This document shows, in pieces, positions 10,131-18,554 of a stretch of DNA of 64,000 nt. The notes beneath the pieces were generated by a model, which did not search any database, had not been told where the DNA came from, and saw only the letters and a list, made by a program, of their open reading frames with translations. How positions within the stretch are numbered: position 1 is the stretch's first letter; every line of letters begins with the position of its first letter. The translations under genes were made by a program, and so were the position numbers. Source of the stretch: Sarcodiotheca gaudichaudii (taxonomy: Eukaryota > Rhodophyta > Florideophyceae > Gigartinales > Solieriaceae); assembly GCA_032355985.1 (NCBI GenBank), contig JAUKVZ010000001.1, positions 620,001 to 684,000 of the forward strand. The letters are read 5' to 3'.

Positions 10131-10976
10131 ATGCGAGGCCTTCATCGAATGATTCGAATGACGTTCTGCGGCGCCATGTGCGGCGCTCTGGCGCTGGGCG
10201 CGGCCGGTTGTCGAGGCGAGCGCACGGACAAGCCGCCACGCCAGTTCTTCCCCGGTATGGACGACCAGGCGCGTTACGACGCGCAGTCCGAGTCCGGCTT
10301 CTTTGCCGATGGACGCACGATGCGCGAGCCGCCCCCCGGCGTCGTTGCATACGGCTGGCGATCGCAACTCGCGTACGGATCGACGACCGAAGAAGCGACG
10401 CAGGCCGCGCGCCGCGTCTCCAATGAGCGGTCGGATCTGCTTCGCGAAGACTCCGCGATGTACTACGGCCGCGATGCGAACGGCGATTATGTCGATCGCA
10501 TTCCCGTCGGCGAGCTCTTCGGATTGGAATCGGGACAGTTGGCGCCGGCCGCTGATCTGCGGGAGCTCATCAAACGCGGGCAGGATCGATTCATGGTGTT
10601 CTGCTATCCCTGCCACGGCACGCTTGGAGATGGCAAGGGCCCGGTCGGCACGCGCTGGTCCGGCGCCGGTCCCGCAGATCTGATGCAGGAGCGCCTCCGC
10701 AAGGATGGCGAGAACGGCCAGGACGGCTACATGTTCGACATCATTCGCAATGGTCTGGCCAATGCGCCAGGACAACTGCCGCCGTATCGCATGGCCGGGT
10801 ACGCCGCTCAGATCAATGAACGCGACACGTGGGCGATCGTCGCTTATGTCCGCTCACTGCAACAGGCGCAGTCGGCATCTCTTGATGATGTCGCATCAAG
10901 CGCCGAGCGAGATCGACTTCGCAGATCAAAGCCCGCGACCCCTCAGTCAGCAAGTGAACAGGAGGGCGACTCGTGA
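10131..10976 (+). CDS. actE: Alternative complex III monoheme cytochrome c lipoprotein ActE
   Basis: The ~281-aa protein starts with a lipoprotein signal ending in LGAAGC, so it should be anchored to a membrane by its acylated cysteine. A single heme-binding motif CYPCH stands in a class I cytochrome c context (FMVFCYPCHGTLGDGKGPVG ... PPYRMAGY), where the methionine is the probable sixth ligand. The ATG at 10131 has GGAGG (10116-10120) at a normal distance; a GTG at 10122 overlapping the actD stop would add three residues. The last ~30 residues are Ser/Asp/Arg-rich. Likely exit point for electrons to the caa3 oxidase. Confidence 0.92.
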   Translation: MRGLHRMIRMTFCGAMCGALALGAAGCRGERTDKPPRQFFPGMDDQARYDAQSESGFFADGRTMREPPPGVVAYGWRSQLAYGSTTEEATQAARRVSNERSDLLREDSAMYYGRDANGDYVDRIPVGELFGLESGQLAPAADLRELIKRGQDRFMVFCYPCHGTLGDGKGPVGTRWSGAGPADLMQERLRKDGENGQDGYMFDIIRNGLANAPGQLPPYRMAGYAAQINERDTWAIVAYVRSLQQAQSASLDDVASSAERDRLRRSKPATPQSASEQEGDS

Positions 10977-12217
10977 GTCACGCCCAGCCCGACTTTGACA
11001 AGCTCATGAGCCGTGAGAACACGGCGTTTCCGGCCGGAACCGGAAAGCTGCTGTGGATCTCGCTGCTGGCGGCGGGCGTCGTCTGCGCCGCGATCGCCAT
11101 TCTCAAAGCGAACAACAGCGAAGGGCTTGCCAGTTTCCAGTTGGTCGCGTCCTATCACGCGGGCCTGATGGCGGCGCTGGGCGCAAGTCTCGGCGCGCTT
11201 TTCTTCGTCATGGTGCTGCATCAGACGAATGCCGGATGGTCGGCGCTGATCCGTCGGCAGGTCGAGAATCTGCTGGCCTTCATTCCATTCATCATCGTGC
11301 TCGGTCTTCCGCTGCTGCTCTTCAAGTATCAGATCTGGGAGTGGATGGACACGGCGCACGTCGAGCATGATCCGCTGTACCAGTCGAAGGCGGCGTTTCT
11401 GAATGAATCCTTCTTCTGGATCAGAGCCGTCGTGTACGTGGTGATCTGGCTCTGGCTTGCTCGAAGCCTCGCTGGATTCTCGCGCAAGCAGGATGAGACC
11501 GGAGACAAGTGGCTGACAGCCAAGGCGCGTCGCCGATCCAGCTACGGCCTGCTGCTCTTTGCGATCACGACGGCCTTCGCGGCGTTCGACTGGATGATGA
11601 CGATGGACTACCACTGGTTCAGCACCATGTGGGGCGTCTACTTCTTCGCACAGAGCATGGGCGCAGCATTGTGCCTGACGCTGCTGATCCTTCTGATCCT
11701 TCACATGAAGGGCAAACTGATCGGCCTTGTCACCGTCGAGCACTATCACGATCTCGCGAAGCTGATCTTCGGTTTCACCGTGTTCTGGGCGTACATCGGA
11801 TTCAGCCAGTACTTCCTCATCTGGTACGCGAACATTCCGGAAGAGACGGCGTGGTTCACGCTGCGTCGCTCGGGTCCGTGGATGAACTATTCGATGGCGC
11901 TGGCCGCGGGCAGATTCATCATTCCGTTCCTGATTCTGATGCCTCGCCCCTGCAGGCGCAATCGGGCCGTGCTGATGTTCACGTGTCTGTGGATTCTCGC
12001 ATTCCACGTCTTCGATCTGCTTTGGGTCATTCGCGCCGAGGCGCATGATGGCACTGGCGTCGGCCCGGTCGCGTTGAATGCATGGGATGTGCTGGCGTTC
12101 GTCGGTCCGCTGCTCATCTTCGCGGGCGCCGTCGTCATGAAGGTTGTGTCGGGGCCGTTGGTTCCGTTGAAGGATCCTCGCTTCACAGAGTCATTGGATC
12201 ACAAGAACTATGTCTGA
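10973..12217 (+). CDS. actF: Alternative complex III membrane subunit ActF (NrfD-like)
   Basis: A 414-aa polytopic protein, the second NrfD-like membrane subunit of ACIII, with roughly ten hydrophobic segments beginning near residue 22 (LLWISLLAAGVVCAAIAIL). Family landmarks include ASYHAGLMAALGASLGALFFVML-type helices and FDWMMTMDYHWFSTMWG. It starts with GTG at 10973, overlapping the actE stop by 4 bp, with GGAGGG just upstream. The role is structural, perhaps with ion translocation; it has no redox cofactor. The end overlaps the next gene by 8 bp. Confidence 0.93.
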   Translation: MSHAQPDFDKLMSRENTAFPAGTGKLLWISLLAAGVVCAAIAILKANNSEGLASFQLVASYHAGLMAALGASLGALFFVMVLHQTNAGWSALIRRQVENLLAFIPFIIVLGLPLLLFKYQIWEWMDTAHVEHDPLYQSKAAFLNESFFWIRAVVYVVIWLWLARSLAGFSRKQDETGDKWLTAKARRRSSYGLLLFAITTAFAAFDWMMTMDYHWFSTMWGVYFFAQSMGAALCLTLLILLILHMKGKLIGLVTVEHYHDLAKLIFGFTVFWAYIGFSQYFLIWYANIPEETAWFTLRRSGPWMNYSMALAAGRFIIPFLILMPRPCRRNRAVLMFTCLWILAFHVFDLLWVIRAEAHDGTGVGPVALNAWDVLAFVGPLLIFAGAVVMKVVSGPLVPLKDPRFTESLDHKNYV

Positions 12218-12617
12218 TCATCAACAAGACGAATCGGTCGAAGCGTCAGCCTGGGCCGACGCCGATCACTCCCTCGAGACGGATGATCCGTGGCATGAGC
12301 ACTCCGGTGAGGCGCCGCCGCAGGAATCGCACGGCACCACCTCGCCCGGCGTGATCGCGCTCGTTGGCGTGGTGAGCTTCGTGATCCTGGGCGTCACGGT
12401 GTGGGTGATCGTCGTCCTGTTCAATGGCTACCTCGGCACTGAGGAGTATCGCAAGCAGGATCTCGCCGATCTCGGGCGTGATGTCGCCGCATCGAAAGCG
12501 GAGGCATACAGTCTGCTCCGCACAACGGAATGGACAGATCCGAAGAATGACAAGGTGCGCATCCCCATCGAACAGGCGATGGATATTGTTGTTCAGGAGT
12601 ATCAGCAGGCCAGATGA
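12210..12617 (+). CDS. Small single-span membrane protein of the act operon, unassigned
   Basis: A 135-aa protein with an acidic, His-containing head (residues 1-42), one strong transmembrane helix (about 46-72, GVIALVGVVSFVILGVTVWV), and a ~60-residue tail that ends KVRIPIEQAMDIVVQEY. The tail motif (planned like 'IPIeqAMelv') resembles the short quinol:cytochrome c oxidoreductase-associated proteins seen behind actF in other bacteria, but I cannot name it. It overlaps actF by 8 bp and the SCO gene by 4 bp, so it is translated with the complex. A structural or assembly subunit of ACIII is the simplest reading. Confidence 0.7.
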   Translation: MSDHQQDESVEASAWADADHSLETDDPWHEHSGEAPPQESHGTTSPGVIALVGVVSFVILGVTVWVIVVLFNGYLGTEEYRKQDLADLGRDVAASKAEAYSLLRTTEWTDPKNDKVRIPIEQAMDIVVQEYQQAR

Positions 12618-13531
12618 CATGGCATTTGCGCCAATCTGATCGATCAGATCACGGGCTCAGGTCAGGGTTCGCCCGATGGTGCGCGTGTGCGCTCGCAGCG
12701 ATCGCGTGCGTCGGTGTCTCTGATGCGCAGCTTCTGAAAGACACACATCCGGCTGAAGATCTTGGCACGGCGATCCATGATCGGCGCGGCGAGGCGATTC
12801 CGATGGATCTCGTCTTCACCAATGCCGAAGGCAGCGAAGTCGGGATCTCGGACTATTTCGATGGCGAGCGGCCGGTCGTGCTCATCCTTGGGTACTACGA
12901 CTGCCCACTGCTCTGTACACGTGTCTTTCAGGGCGCCTTCGAAGTGTTTGACGCGCTCGATTTCACGCTGGGCGAGGACTACCAGGCCATCGCCGTCAGC
13001 ATTGACCCGACGAATACACCCGCACAGGCCGGCGTGAAGCAGGCGGGTCATCTGGCGAGGTACGGCCGCGGCGCTGGTCCGGATGACTGGGCATTCCTGA
13101 TTTCCGATTCAAAGAACGTCAAGCGACTCGCAGACGCCGTGGGCTTCGAATACCGGTACATGCCCAAGTCGGACGAGTTCTCTCATGGCTCCGCGATCTT
13201 CATTCTGACGCCCGATGGCGAGGTGTCGAATGTCATCAAGGGTGTTGAATACCCGCCCAAGTACCTGCGGCTTTCTCTGATGGAAGCGGCCGACGGCAAG
13301 ATGGGCAGTCTGCTGGATCGCATCATTCTGTACTGCCACATCGTGCAGCCGGACGGCAAGTACACGCTGGCGGCGTTCCGCGTCATGCAGATCAGCGGCG
13401 GGCTGACAGTGCTTGCTCTGGGCCTGTTCATCGGCGGGCTCTTTCTGCGAGGCCGCCACAAGACGACGAAGAGTGATCACGACGAATCTGCGCCGAGTCT
13501 ACGATCGACACCGAGGACCGCGAGCGCCTAA
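12614..13531 (+). CDS. SCO1/SenC-family copper chaperone
   Basis: Delivers copper to, or reduces thiols of, the CuA site of oxidase subunit II encoded just downstream. The 305-aa protein has an N-terminal signal/anchor, then a thioredoxin-like SCO domain with the copper-binding pair C97 and C101 (YYDCPLLCTRVF) and the distal histidine in FSHGSAIF. A C-terminal hydrophobic helix (GLTVLALGLFIGGLFL, near 265-285) is an addition common in planctomycete and Bacteroidetes members. It starts at an ATGA overlap with the preceding gene. Confidence 0.92.
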   Translation: MTWHLRQSDRSDHGLRSGFARWCACALAAIACVGVSDAQLLKDTHPAEDLGTAIHDRRGEAIPMDLVFTNAEGSEVGISDYFDGERPVVLILGYYDCPLLCTRVFQGAFEVFDALDFTLGEDYQAIAVSIDPTNTPAQAGVKQAGHLARYGRGAGPDDWAFLISDSKNVKRLADAVGFEYRYMPKSDEFSHGSAIFILTPDGEVSNVIKGVEYPPKYLRLSLMEAADGKMGSLLDRIILYCHIVQPDGKYTLAAFRVMQISGGLTVLALGLFIGGLFLRGRHKTTKSDHDESAPSLRSTPRTASA

Positions 13532-13570
13532 GACCGAGTGTGAGGGCAGGCGCCCTCTCTGGATGAACCA

Positions 13571-14701
13571 ATGACCATGCTCACCGACACATTGACGCTC
13601 GCCCGCTCGCCGGGGCTTCTTGAGAAGATGATCTATGGCCGCCAGGTCGGAAATTCGACATTCGTCGAGTCTCACGACTGGCTGTTCATGTTCATTTTCT
13701 GGTTGTGCGTCGTGATGTTCATTGTGCTCATGGGCGCCGGCACGTACTTCGCGATCAAGTATCGATACAAGCCCGGTGTGCCCCAGCAGCGCAGCGTCTC
13801 CCATAACACGCCGCTTGAGCTGGCATGGTCGATCGGCCCGCTCATCATCATGTGCTTCCTCTTTGTCTGGGGCTTCGAGGGCTTCATGAACACGCAGGTC
13901 GCTCCATCGGGCGCCGAGTCGGTGAGCGTGCAAGCACAGAAGTGGGCGTGGAATCTTGAGTACGACAACGGCGCAACGACGCGCGAGTTCTACACGGATC
14001 TCTTCGGCAAGGAAGGCCAGGGCAAGCAGGTGCCCGTGTTCGCAGTGCCTGCAGGCAAGCCGATCAAGCTGAGCATGATCAGCTCGGACGTCATTCATAG
14101 TTTCTGGGTGCCGTCTTTCCGCATGAAGATGGATGTGTTCCCGAATCGAATCACCACCATGTGGTTCGAGGCGATGGAGGCGACCGGGCCTGACCCCAAG
14201 GACGGCCTGCTGCTTTTCTGCGCCGAGTATTGCGGGCAGGAGCACGCGCAGATGGCCGGCATCATCAAGGTGCTCGAGCCGCACGACTACAACAAGTGGA
14301 AACAGGAGATGGGCGTCGACACGAGGCCGCCGGTCGAGAAAGGCGCCTCATTGTTCGTCACGAAGGCATGCAACTCCTGTCACTCCGTGGACGGATCGGC
14401 CAACACAGGCCCGACATGGCTCGACCTATATGGATCGGAAGAGGCGCTCACTGATGGCACATCTGTCACCGTTGATGCGGACTACATCCGAAGGTCGATT
14501 CTCGAGCCGGGCGCCCAGATCGTGCAGGGCTACCCGAACCAGATGAACAGCTATCAGGGTCAGCTCTCAGAATCTGAGATTCTCAGTCTGATCGCCTACA
14601 TGAAGAGCTTGAGCGAAGCCGGCCGCGCGGCGCTCACGCCGGAAGAGACACAGAGCAGCGAAGAGGCGGCTGGTGACGAGGAGTCGGAGGGCGGCGAGTG
14701 A
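13571..14701 (+). CDS. coxB: Cytochrome c oxidase subunit II with fused cytochrome c domain
   Basis: The 376-aa protein has two N-terminal transmembrane helices (about 38-62 and 88-110) and a periplasmic cupredoxin domain with the CuA ligands in [14 protein letters not shown] class I cytochrome c domain follows (CNSCH near residue 270, with a methionine in [10 protein letters not shown]). The heme fusion marks a caa3-type oxidase that accepts electrons directly from ACIII. The tail is Glu/Ser-rich. An alternative start two codons downstream (ATG 13577) is possible. In some nomenclatures ctaC. Confidence 0.94.
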   Translation: MTMLTDTLTLARSPGLLEKMIYGRQVGNSTFVESHDWLFMFIFWLCVVMFIVLMGAGTYFAIKYRYKPGVPQQRSVSHNTPLELAWSIGPLIIMCFLFVWGFEGFMNTQVAPSGAESVSVQAQKWAWNLEYDNGATTREFYTDLFGKEGQGKQVPVFAVPAGKPIKLSMISSDVIHSFWVPSFRMKMDVFPNRITTMWFEAMEATGPDPKDGLLLFCAEYCGQEHAQMAGIIKVLEPHDYNKWKQEMGVDTRPPVEKGASLFVTKACNSCHSVDGSANTGPTWLDLYGSEEALTDGTSVTVDADYIRRSILEPGAQIVQGYPNQMNSYQGQLSESEILSLIAYMKSLSEAGRAALTPEETQSSEEAAGDEESEGGE

Positions 14702-14720
14702 CGCCGCGCAAGGTGCGACC

Positions 14721-16484
14721 ATGAGCAGCAGTACACACAACACAGCGACCGACGCCCATGCCAACGGGCATGACGATCACCACGATGTCAGCTATCTGAA
14801 GCCCAAGGGCGGCATGATGGTGACGATCTGGGATTGGATGACGACGATCGATCACAAGAAGATCGGCGTCATGTATCTCTTTGCGTCGCTCTTCGCGTTC
14901 TTCCTGGGCGGCGTGTTCGCACTGCTTGTCAGGATCGAGCTCTTCGAACCGAACATCGCGACGCTCGGGCCCGACGGCAATCCCATCATCACCGGGCAGA
15001 TCTTCACGCCGGATCTTTACAACCGGTTCTTTACGCTGCACGGCGCCATCATGGTGTTCCTGTTCATCATTCCTGCCATCCCGGCGGCGCTTGGCAACTT
15101 CTGCCTGCCGCTGATGCTCGGCGCGAAGGATGTCGCCTTTCCGAAGCTGAATCTCACGAGTTGGTACATCTACGTCGTGGGCGCCATCTTCTCAGTGATC
15201 GCGATCATTCTGGGCGGCGTCGACACAGGATGGACCTTCTACACGCCGTACAGCCTCGACACGCCGGAAGAGCACTGGCAGGTCACATTCATGACGCTGG
15301 GCGTCTTCATTCTCGGGTTCAGTTCGATCTTCACGGGAATGAACTTCGTCGTGACCGTGCACAAGCTGCGCGCTCCCGGTCTCGGCTGGTTCGACATGCC
15401 GCTCTTCGTCTGGGCGATCTACGCCACTGCAATCATTCAGGTGCTGGCGACGCCGGTGCTGGGCGTGACTGTCCTGCTGCTCGCGCTCGAACGCCTGTTC
15501 AAGATCGGCATCTTCGATCCCTCGTTGGGTGGCGATCCTGTGCTGTACCAGCACTTCTTCTGGTTCTATTCGCACCCGGCGGTGTACATCATGATTCTGC
15601 CCGGCATGGGCATCATGAGCGAACTGATCGGTGTGCATTCGAGGAAGAAGATCTTCGGATATCGAGCTGTGGCGTTTTCCAGTCTCGGTATCGCGGCGAT
15701 CAGCTTCATCGTGTGGGGCCACCACATGTTCACGTCGCAGGACGCACTGATCGGCGCGATCTTCTCAGCGCTGACGTTCCTCGTCGCGATCCCTTCGGCG
15801 ATCAAGGTCATCAACTGGATCGCCACGCTCTACAAAGGATCCATCCGATTCAATACGCCCATGCTGTACGGCCTGGCGTTCCTCTTCACCTTCTCGATCG
15901 GCGGGTTGACCGGTCTCTTTCTCGGCACGCTTTCGACGGACATGCAGCTGCATGATTCGTATTTCGTCGTCGCTCACTTCCACTATGTGATGATGGGCGG
16001 CGCCGCGATCGCGCTCTTCGGCGGCATCCACCACTGGTGGCCGAAGATGTTCGGAAAGATGTACAACGAGAAGGCGGGCATGATCGGCTGCGGCCTCGTG
16101 TTCATTGGATTCAATGTCACGTTCTTCACGCAGTTCTTCCTCGGCACGCAGGGCATGCCGCGACGGTACTCCACGTATGTCGAGGAGTTCACGACGCTCC
16201 ATCAGATCAGCACGATCGGCTCCTGGATCCTGCTCGCAGGATTCCTGGTGCATCTGGCCACGTTTATCCACTCACTGATGGCGGGCAAGCCGGCGCCTCC
16301 GAATCCATGGGGCGGACTGAGCCTCGAATGGGAAACGGCGAGTCCTCCGATCGAGCACAACTTCCATCACGAGCCTGTCGTGCATTACGGGCCGTACGAC
16401 TTCGATGATGCGGTGCCGCCATTCTGCGACCCGGCGGATTACCCGCTTCCGGATCCGCTTCCTCCCGGCGCCAAGTCACACTGA
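14721..16484 (+). CDS. coxA: Cytochrome c oxidase subunit I
   Basis: Catalytic subunit that reduces O2 at the heme a3-CuB centre and pumps protons. The 587-aa protein starts at ATG 14721, after AAGGTG, with a His/Asp-rich head ([12 protein letters not shown]) before TM1. Diagnostic features: [10 protein letters not shown] (heme ligand His), [21 protein letters not shown] (CuB His plus Tyr), WGHHMFTSG-type HH pair ([10 protein letters not shown]), and [14 protein letters not shown] near residue 410 (heme a and a3 ligands). Upstream in-frame codons from 14673 overlap coxB and lack a ribosome site. Also known as ctaD. Confidence 0.96.
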   Translation: MSSSTHNTATDAHANGHDDHHDVSYLKPKGGMMVTIWDWMTTIDHKKIGVMYLFASLFAFFLGGVFALLVRIELFEPNIATLGPDGNPIITGQIFTPDLYNRFFTLHGAIMVFLFIIPAIPAALGNFCLPLMLGAKDVAFPKLNLTSWYIYVVGAIFSVIAIILGGVDTGWTFYTPYSLDTPEEHWQVTFMTLGVFILGFSSIFTGMNFVVTVHKLRAPGLGWFDMPLFVWAIYATAIIQVLATPVLGVTVLLLALERLFKIGIFDPSLGGDPVLYQHFFWFYSHPAVYIMILPGMGIMSELIGVHSRKKIFGYRAVAFSSLGIAAISFIVWGHHMFTSQDALIGAIFSALTFLVAIPSAIKVINWIATLYKGSIRFNTPMLYGLAFLFTFSIGGLTGLFLGTLSTDMQLHDSYFVVAHFHYVMMGGAAIALFGGIHHWWPKMFGKMYNEKAGMIGCGLVFIGFNVTFFTQFFLGTQGMPRRYSTYVEEFTTLHQISTIGSWILLAGFLVHLATFIHSLMAGKPAPPNPWGGLSLEWETASPPIEHNFHHEPVVHYGPYDFDDAVPPFCDPADYPLPDPLPPGAKSH

Positions 16485-16520
16485 TCCGCGCACCTGCGCC
16501 ATCCTCTGAGCGATTCAATA

Positions 16521-17222
16521 ATGACCACCGCATCGACAGATCTCACAGGCCAGAGCGGCTCCCAGACGTATTGGGAGCGCTATCGCCATCAGCCGCATTG
16601 GCGCAATAACTCGGATGAGTACAACGCCGCCAAGCTCGGCATGTGGCTCTTCCTGACGACGGAGCTGCTCCTCTTCTCGGGCATGTTCGTCGCCTACACG
16701 ATCTATCGCATTCTGCATACGGGCGACTTCGAGCGAGCGTCGCATTACTACTTGGACTGGAGGGTTGGCGCCGTCAACACGGGCGTGCTGCTGCTGAGTT
16801 CATTCACGGTGGCGATGTCCATCCGAAATGCGCAGCTCAACCAGCAGTTCTGGCTCAAGGTGAATCTGTTCATCACGATCATCTGCGGGCTGTTCTTTCT
16901 GGTCGCAAAGCTCGCGCTCGAATACTGGCCGAAGTATCAGAAGGGCGAAGTGCCCGGCGGCAACTTCACCTATCCCGGCGGGCACGGCTATGTGCCCGGC
17001 GATTTCGATCCGCTCTTTCTCGCTGTGTACTGGGTCGCCACGGCGATTCACGGCTCGCACGTGCTGATCGGCGTGCTGCTATTGGGTTGGTGCCTGTGGA
17101 GAGCCCAGAAGAAGCACTTCGGCCCGAAGCACTTCACATCGCTCGAGAACGTCGGCCTCTTCTGGCACCTTGTCGATCTCATCTGGATCTTCCTTTTCCC
17201 GCTGCTTTACCTCGTTGGATGA
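16521..17222 (+). CDS. coxC: Cytochrome c oxidase subunit III
   Basis: A 233-aa protein with about five transmembrane helices of the heme-copper oxidase subunit III family. Landmarks are KLGMWLFLTTELLLFSGMF, the conserved helix-packing segment HGSHVLIG, and the C-terminal FWHLVDLIWIFLFPLLYL. Subunit III stabilises the oxidase and its lipid-filled oxygen channel. The gene follows coxA by 36 bp and precedes coxD by 7 bp. Also called ctaE. Confidence 0.95.
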   Translation: MTTASTDLTGQSGSQTYWERYRHQPHWRNNSDEYNAAKLGMWLFLTTELLLFSGMFVAYTIYRILHTGDFERASHYYLDWRVGAVNTGVLLLSSFTVAMSIRNAQLNQQFWLKVNLFITIICGLFFLVAKLALEYWPKYQKGEVPGGNFTYPGGHGYVPGDFDPLFLAVYWVATAIHGSHVLIGVLLLGWCLWRAQKKHFGPKHFTSLENVGLFWHLVDLIWIFLFPLLYLVG

Positions 17223-17229
17223 CCGAATC

Positions 17230-17769
17230 ATGAGCTCACACGGACACGAAGATGGCGGCGGACATCATGTGGCGCCACGCAATCTGCTGATTGGCGTGCT
17301 CGCGATCCTTCTGGTGATGACGGCGCTGACCGTCTACACCGCATTGCATGTCGATGTCGGCGCCACCGGCAACCTGATCATCGCGCTCTTCATCGCGATC
17401 TTTAAGTCCGCCCTGGTGGTCGGGTTCTTCATGCATCTGCATTGGGACAACAAGTTCAATGCGGTCGCGCTGCTTTACTGCTTGCTCGCCATCGGCACCT
17501 TCATGCTATTCACCGTGACGGATATCGCCTCACGCGCGAAAATCGACCCGATCCGCGCGGTTATCGTGCCGCCGATTCAGGCGCAGGCCGCCAGAGATGC
17601 GTACATCCTCGAGCATGGCCAGGAGGCCTACGATGCGATGATGGCCGACGACCATGGCCACGGTCATGGCGGCCACGATGATGCGCACGGAGATGATGAC
17701 GCGCATCACGACGAAGAGAGCCACGAGGACGGCGACCATCACGAAGACGCCGATTCCGGAGCGCATTGA
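17230..17769 (+). CDS. coxD: Cytochrome c oxidase subunit IV with His-rich tail
   Basis: The 179-aa product starts at ATG 17230 (upstream in-frame codons lie in coxC). It has three transmembrane helices typical of prokaryotic oxidase subunit IV (about 18-38, 45-68 with FFMHLHWDNKFN, and 78-98). The last ~45 residues are an exceptional His/Asp/Glu/Gly tail (HGHGHGGHDDAHGDDD and on), unlike the compact ~100-aa subunits of other bacteria. The tail could bind Cu or Zn; that is inference. Also called ctaF. Confidence 0.88.
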   Translation: MSSHGHEDGGGHHVAPRNLLIGVLAILLVMTALTVYTALHVDVGATGNLIIALFIAIFKSALVVGFFMHLHWDNKFNAVALLYCLLAIGTFMLFTVTDIASRAKIDPIRAVIVPPIQAQAARDAYILEHGQEAYDAMMADDHGHGHGGHDDAHGDDDAHHDEESHEDGDHHEDADSGAH

Positions 17770-17776
17770 TCCCGCG

Positions 17777-18517
17777 ATGAATCGCACGCGGAAGATTGGA
17801 ATCTCCATAATCGTCATATCCATCGCGGCGATCGCGGTCGGCATGACGGAGATGACCGCGCGCCTCAAGGAACGCAGCGAAACCACGCCAACCGAACGAT
17901 GGCATGTCAAACGCATCAGCGATGACACCATCGAGTTCGGAGGCGATCCCGTCACCATCGTCACGACGGAAGGCGAAGAGCCTCAGCTGGAAGTGACATG
18001 GCGCGGGCAGACAGAGTCCATCCCCGTCACCGGCAAGGACGACACGCGCCTCAAGATGCTTACGCGGCATCACGAATGGCTTCGCGTGCTGCTCATGGCG
18101 AAAGTCACGGGCGGGCAGACCGCAAACGACGCGATCGCAGCCGGCACGGCAGAGCCTCGACTTGTCTTTGTCGGAAGGTCCATGGCGCCGGGATACGATC
18201 CGGAGACATGGGGCAAAGTGCATCGCAAGAAGTGGGTGTACAACTTCATTGCGTTGACGGATGACGGCCGCGTCGAACGATCGTCCGTTCAGTACGGCGA
18301 TCTCGAAAAGCGCAGCTGGCAGTTCACGGCCGCCATGATCATCACCGAGGTGAACAAGCGCAAGAAGGTCAAGAACTTCGTTGACGATGGCTTCGAGGAT
18401 CTCGGCTGGTCCTGGGCCGTCGCCCGCTCCGGCATACTCGGCCTGGTCATCGGCCTGATGGTCTTCGGCGCCTCCTTCGTTCAGAGGCCGGACACGCCCT
18501 CGGAGCAACCTGCCTGA
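17777..18517 (+). CDS. Two-span membrane protein at the end of the oxidase operon, unassigned
   Basis: A 246-aa protein starting at ATG 17777, 7 bp after coxD. It has an N-terminal helix (about 7-24), a ~185-residue extramembrane domain, and a C-terminal helix (about 214-236, GILGLVIGLMVFGASFV). The middle region has alternating strands (RWHVKRISDDTIEFGGDP, EEPQLEVTWRGQTESIPV) and a conserved-looking RKKWVYNFIALTDDGRVERS segment. I recognise no family and no metal motif. The position suggests an oxidase assembly or accessory role. Confidence 0.75.
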   Translation: MNRTRKIGISIIVISIAAIAVGMTEMTARLKERSETTPTERWHVKRISDDTIEFGGDPVTIVTTEGEEPQLEVTWRGQTESIPVTGKDDTRLKMLTRHHEWLRVLLMAKVTGGQTANDAIAAGTAEPRLVFVGRSMAPGYDPETWGKVHRKKWVYNFIALTDDGRVERSSVQYGDLEKRSWQFTAAMIITEVNKRKKVKNFVDDGFEDLGWSWAVARSGILGLVIGLMVFGASFVQRPDTPSEQPA

Positions 18518-18530
18518 CACAGGCCGCCGG

Positions 18531-18554
18531 GCACGCCTATTGTCGGAGGCGTGC
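18531..18554 (+). terminator. Hairpin at the end of the cox operon overlapping the next gene's start
   Basis: A perfect 8-bp stem (GCACGCCT 18531-18538, AGGCGTGC 18547-18554) with an 8-base loop, 14 bp after the last cox-operon stop. There is no T-run after it. The 3' arm contains both the GGAGG-like sequence and the GTG assigned as the start of the following MFS gene, so it may act as a terminator, a translational block, or both. Confidence 0.45.
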
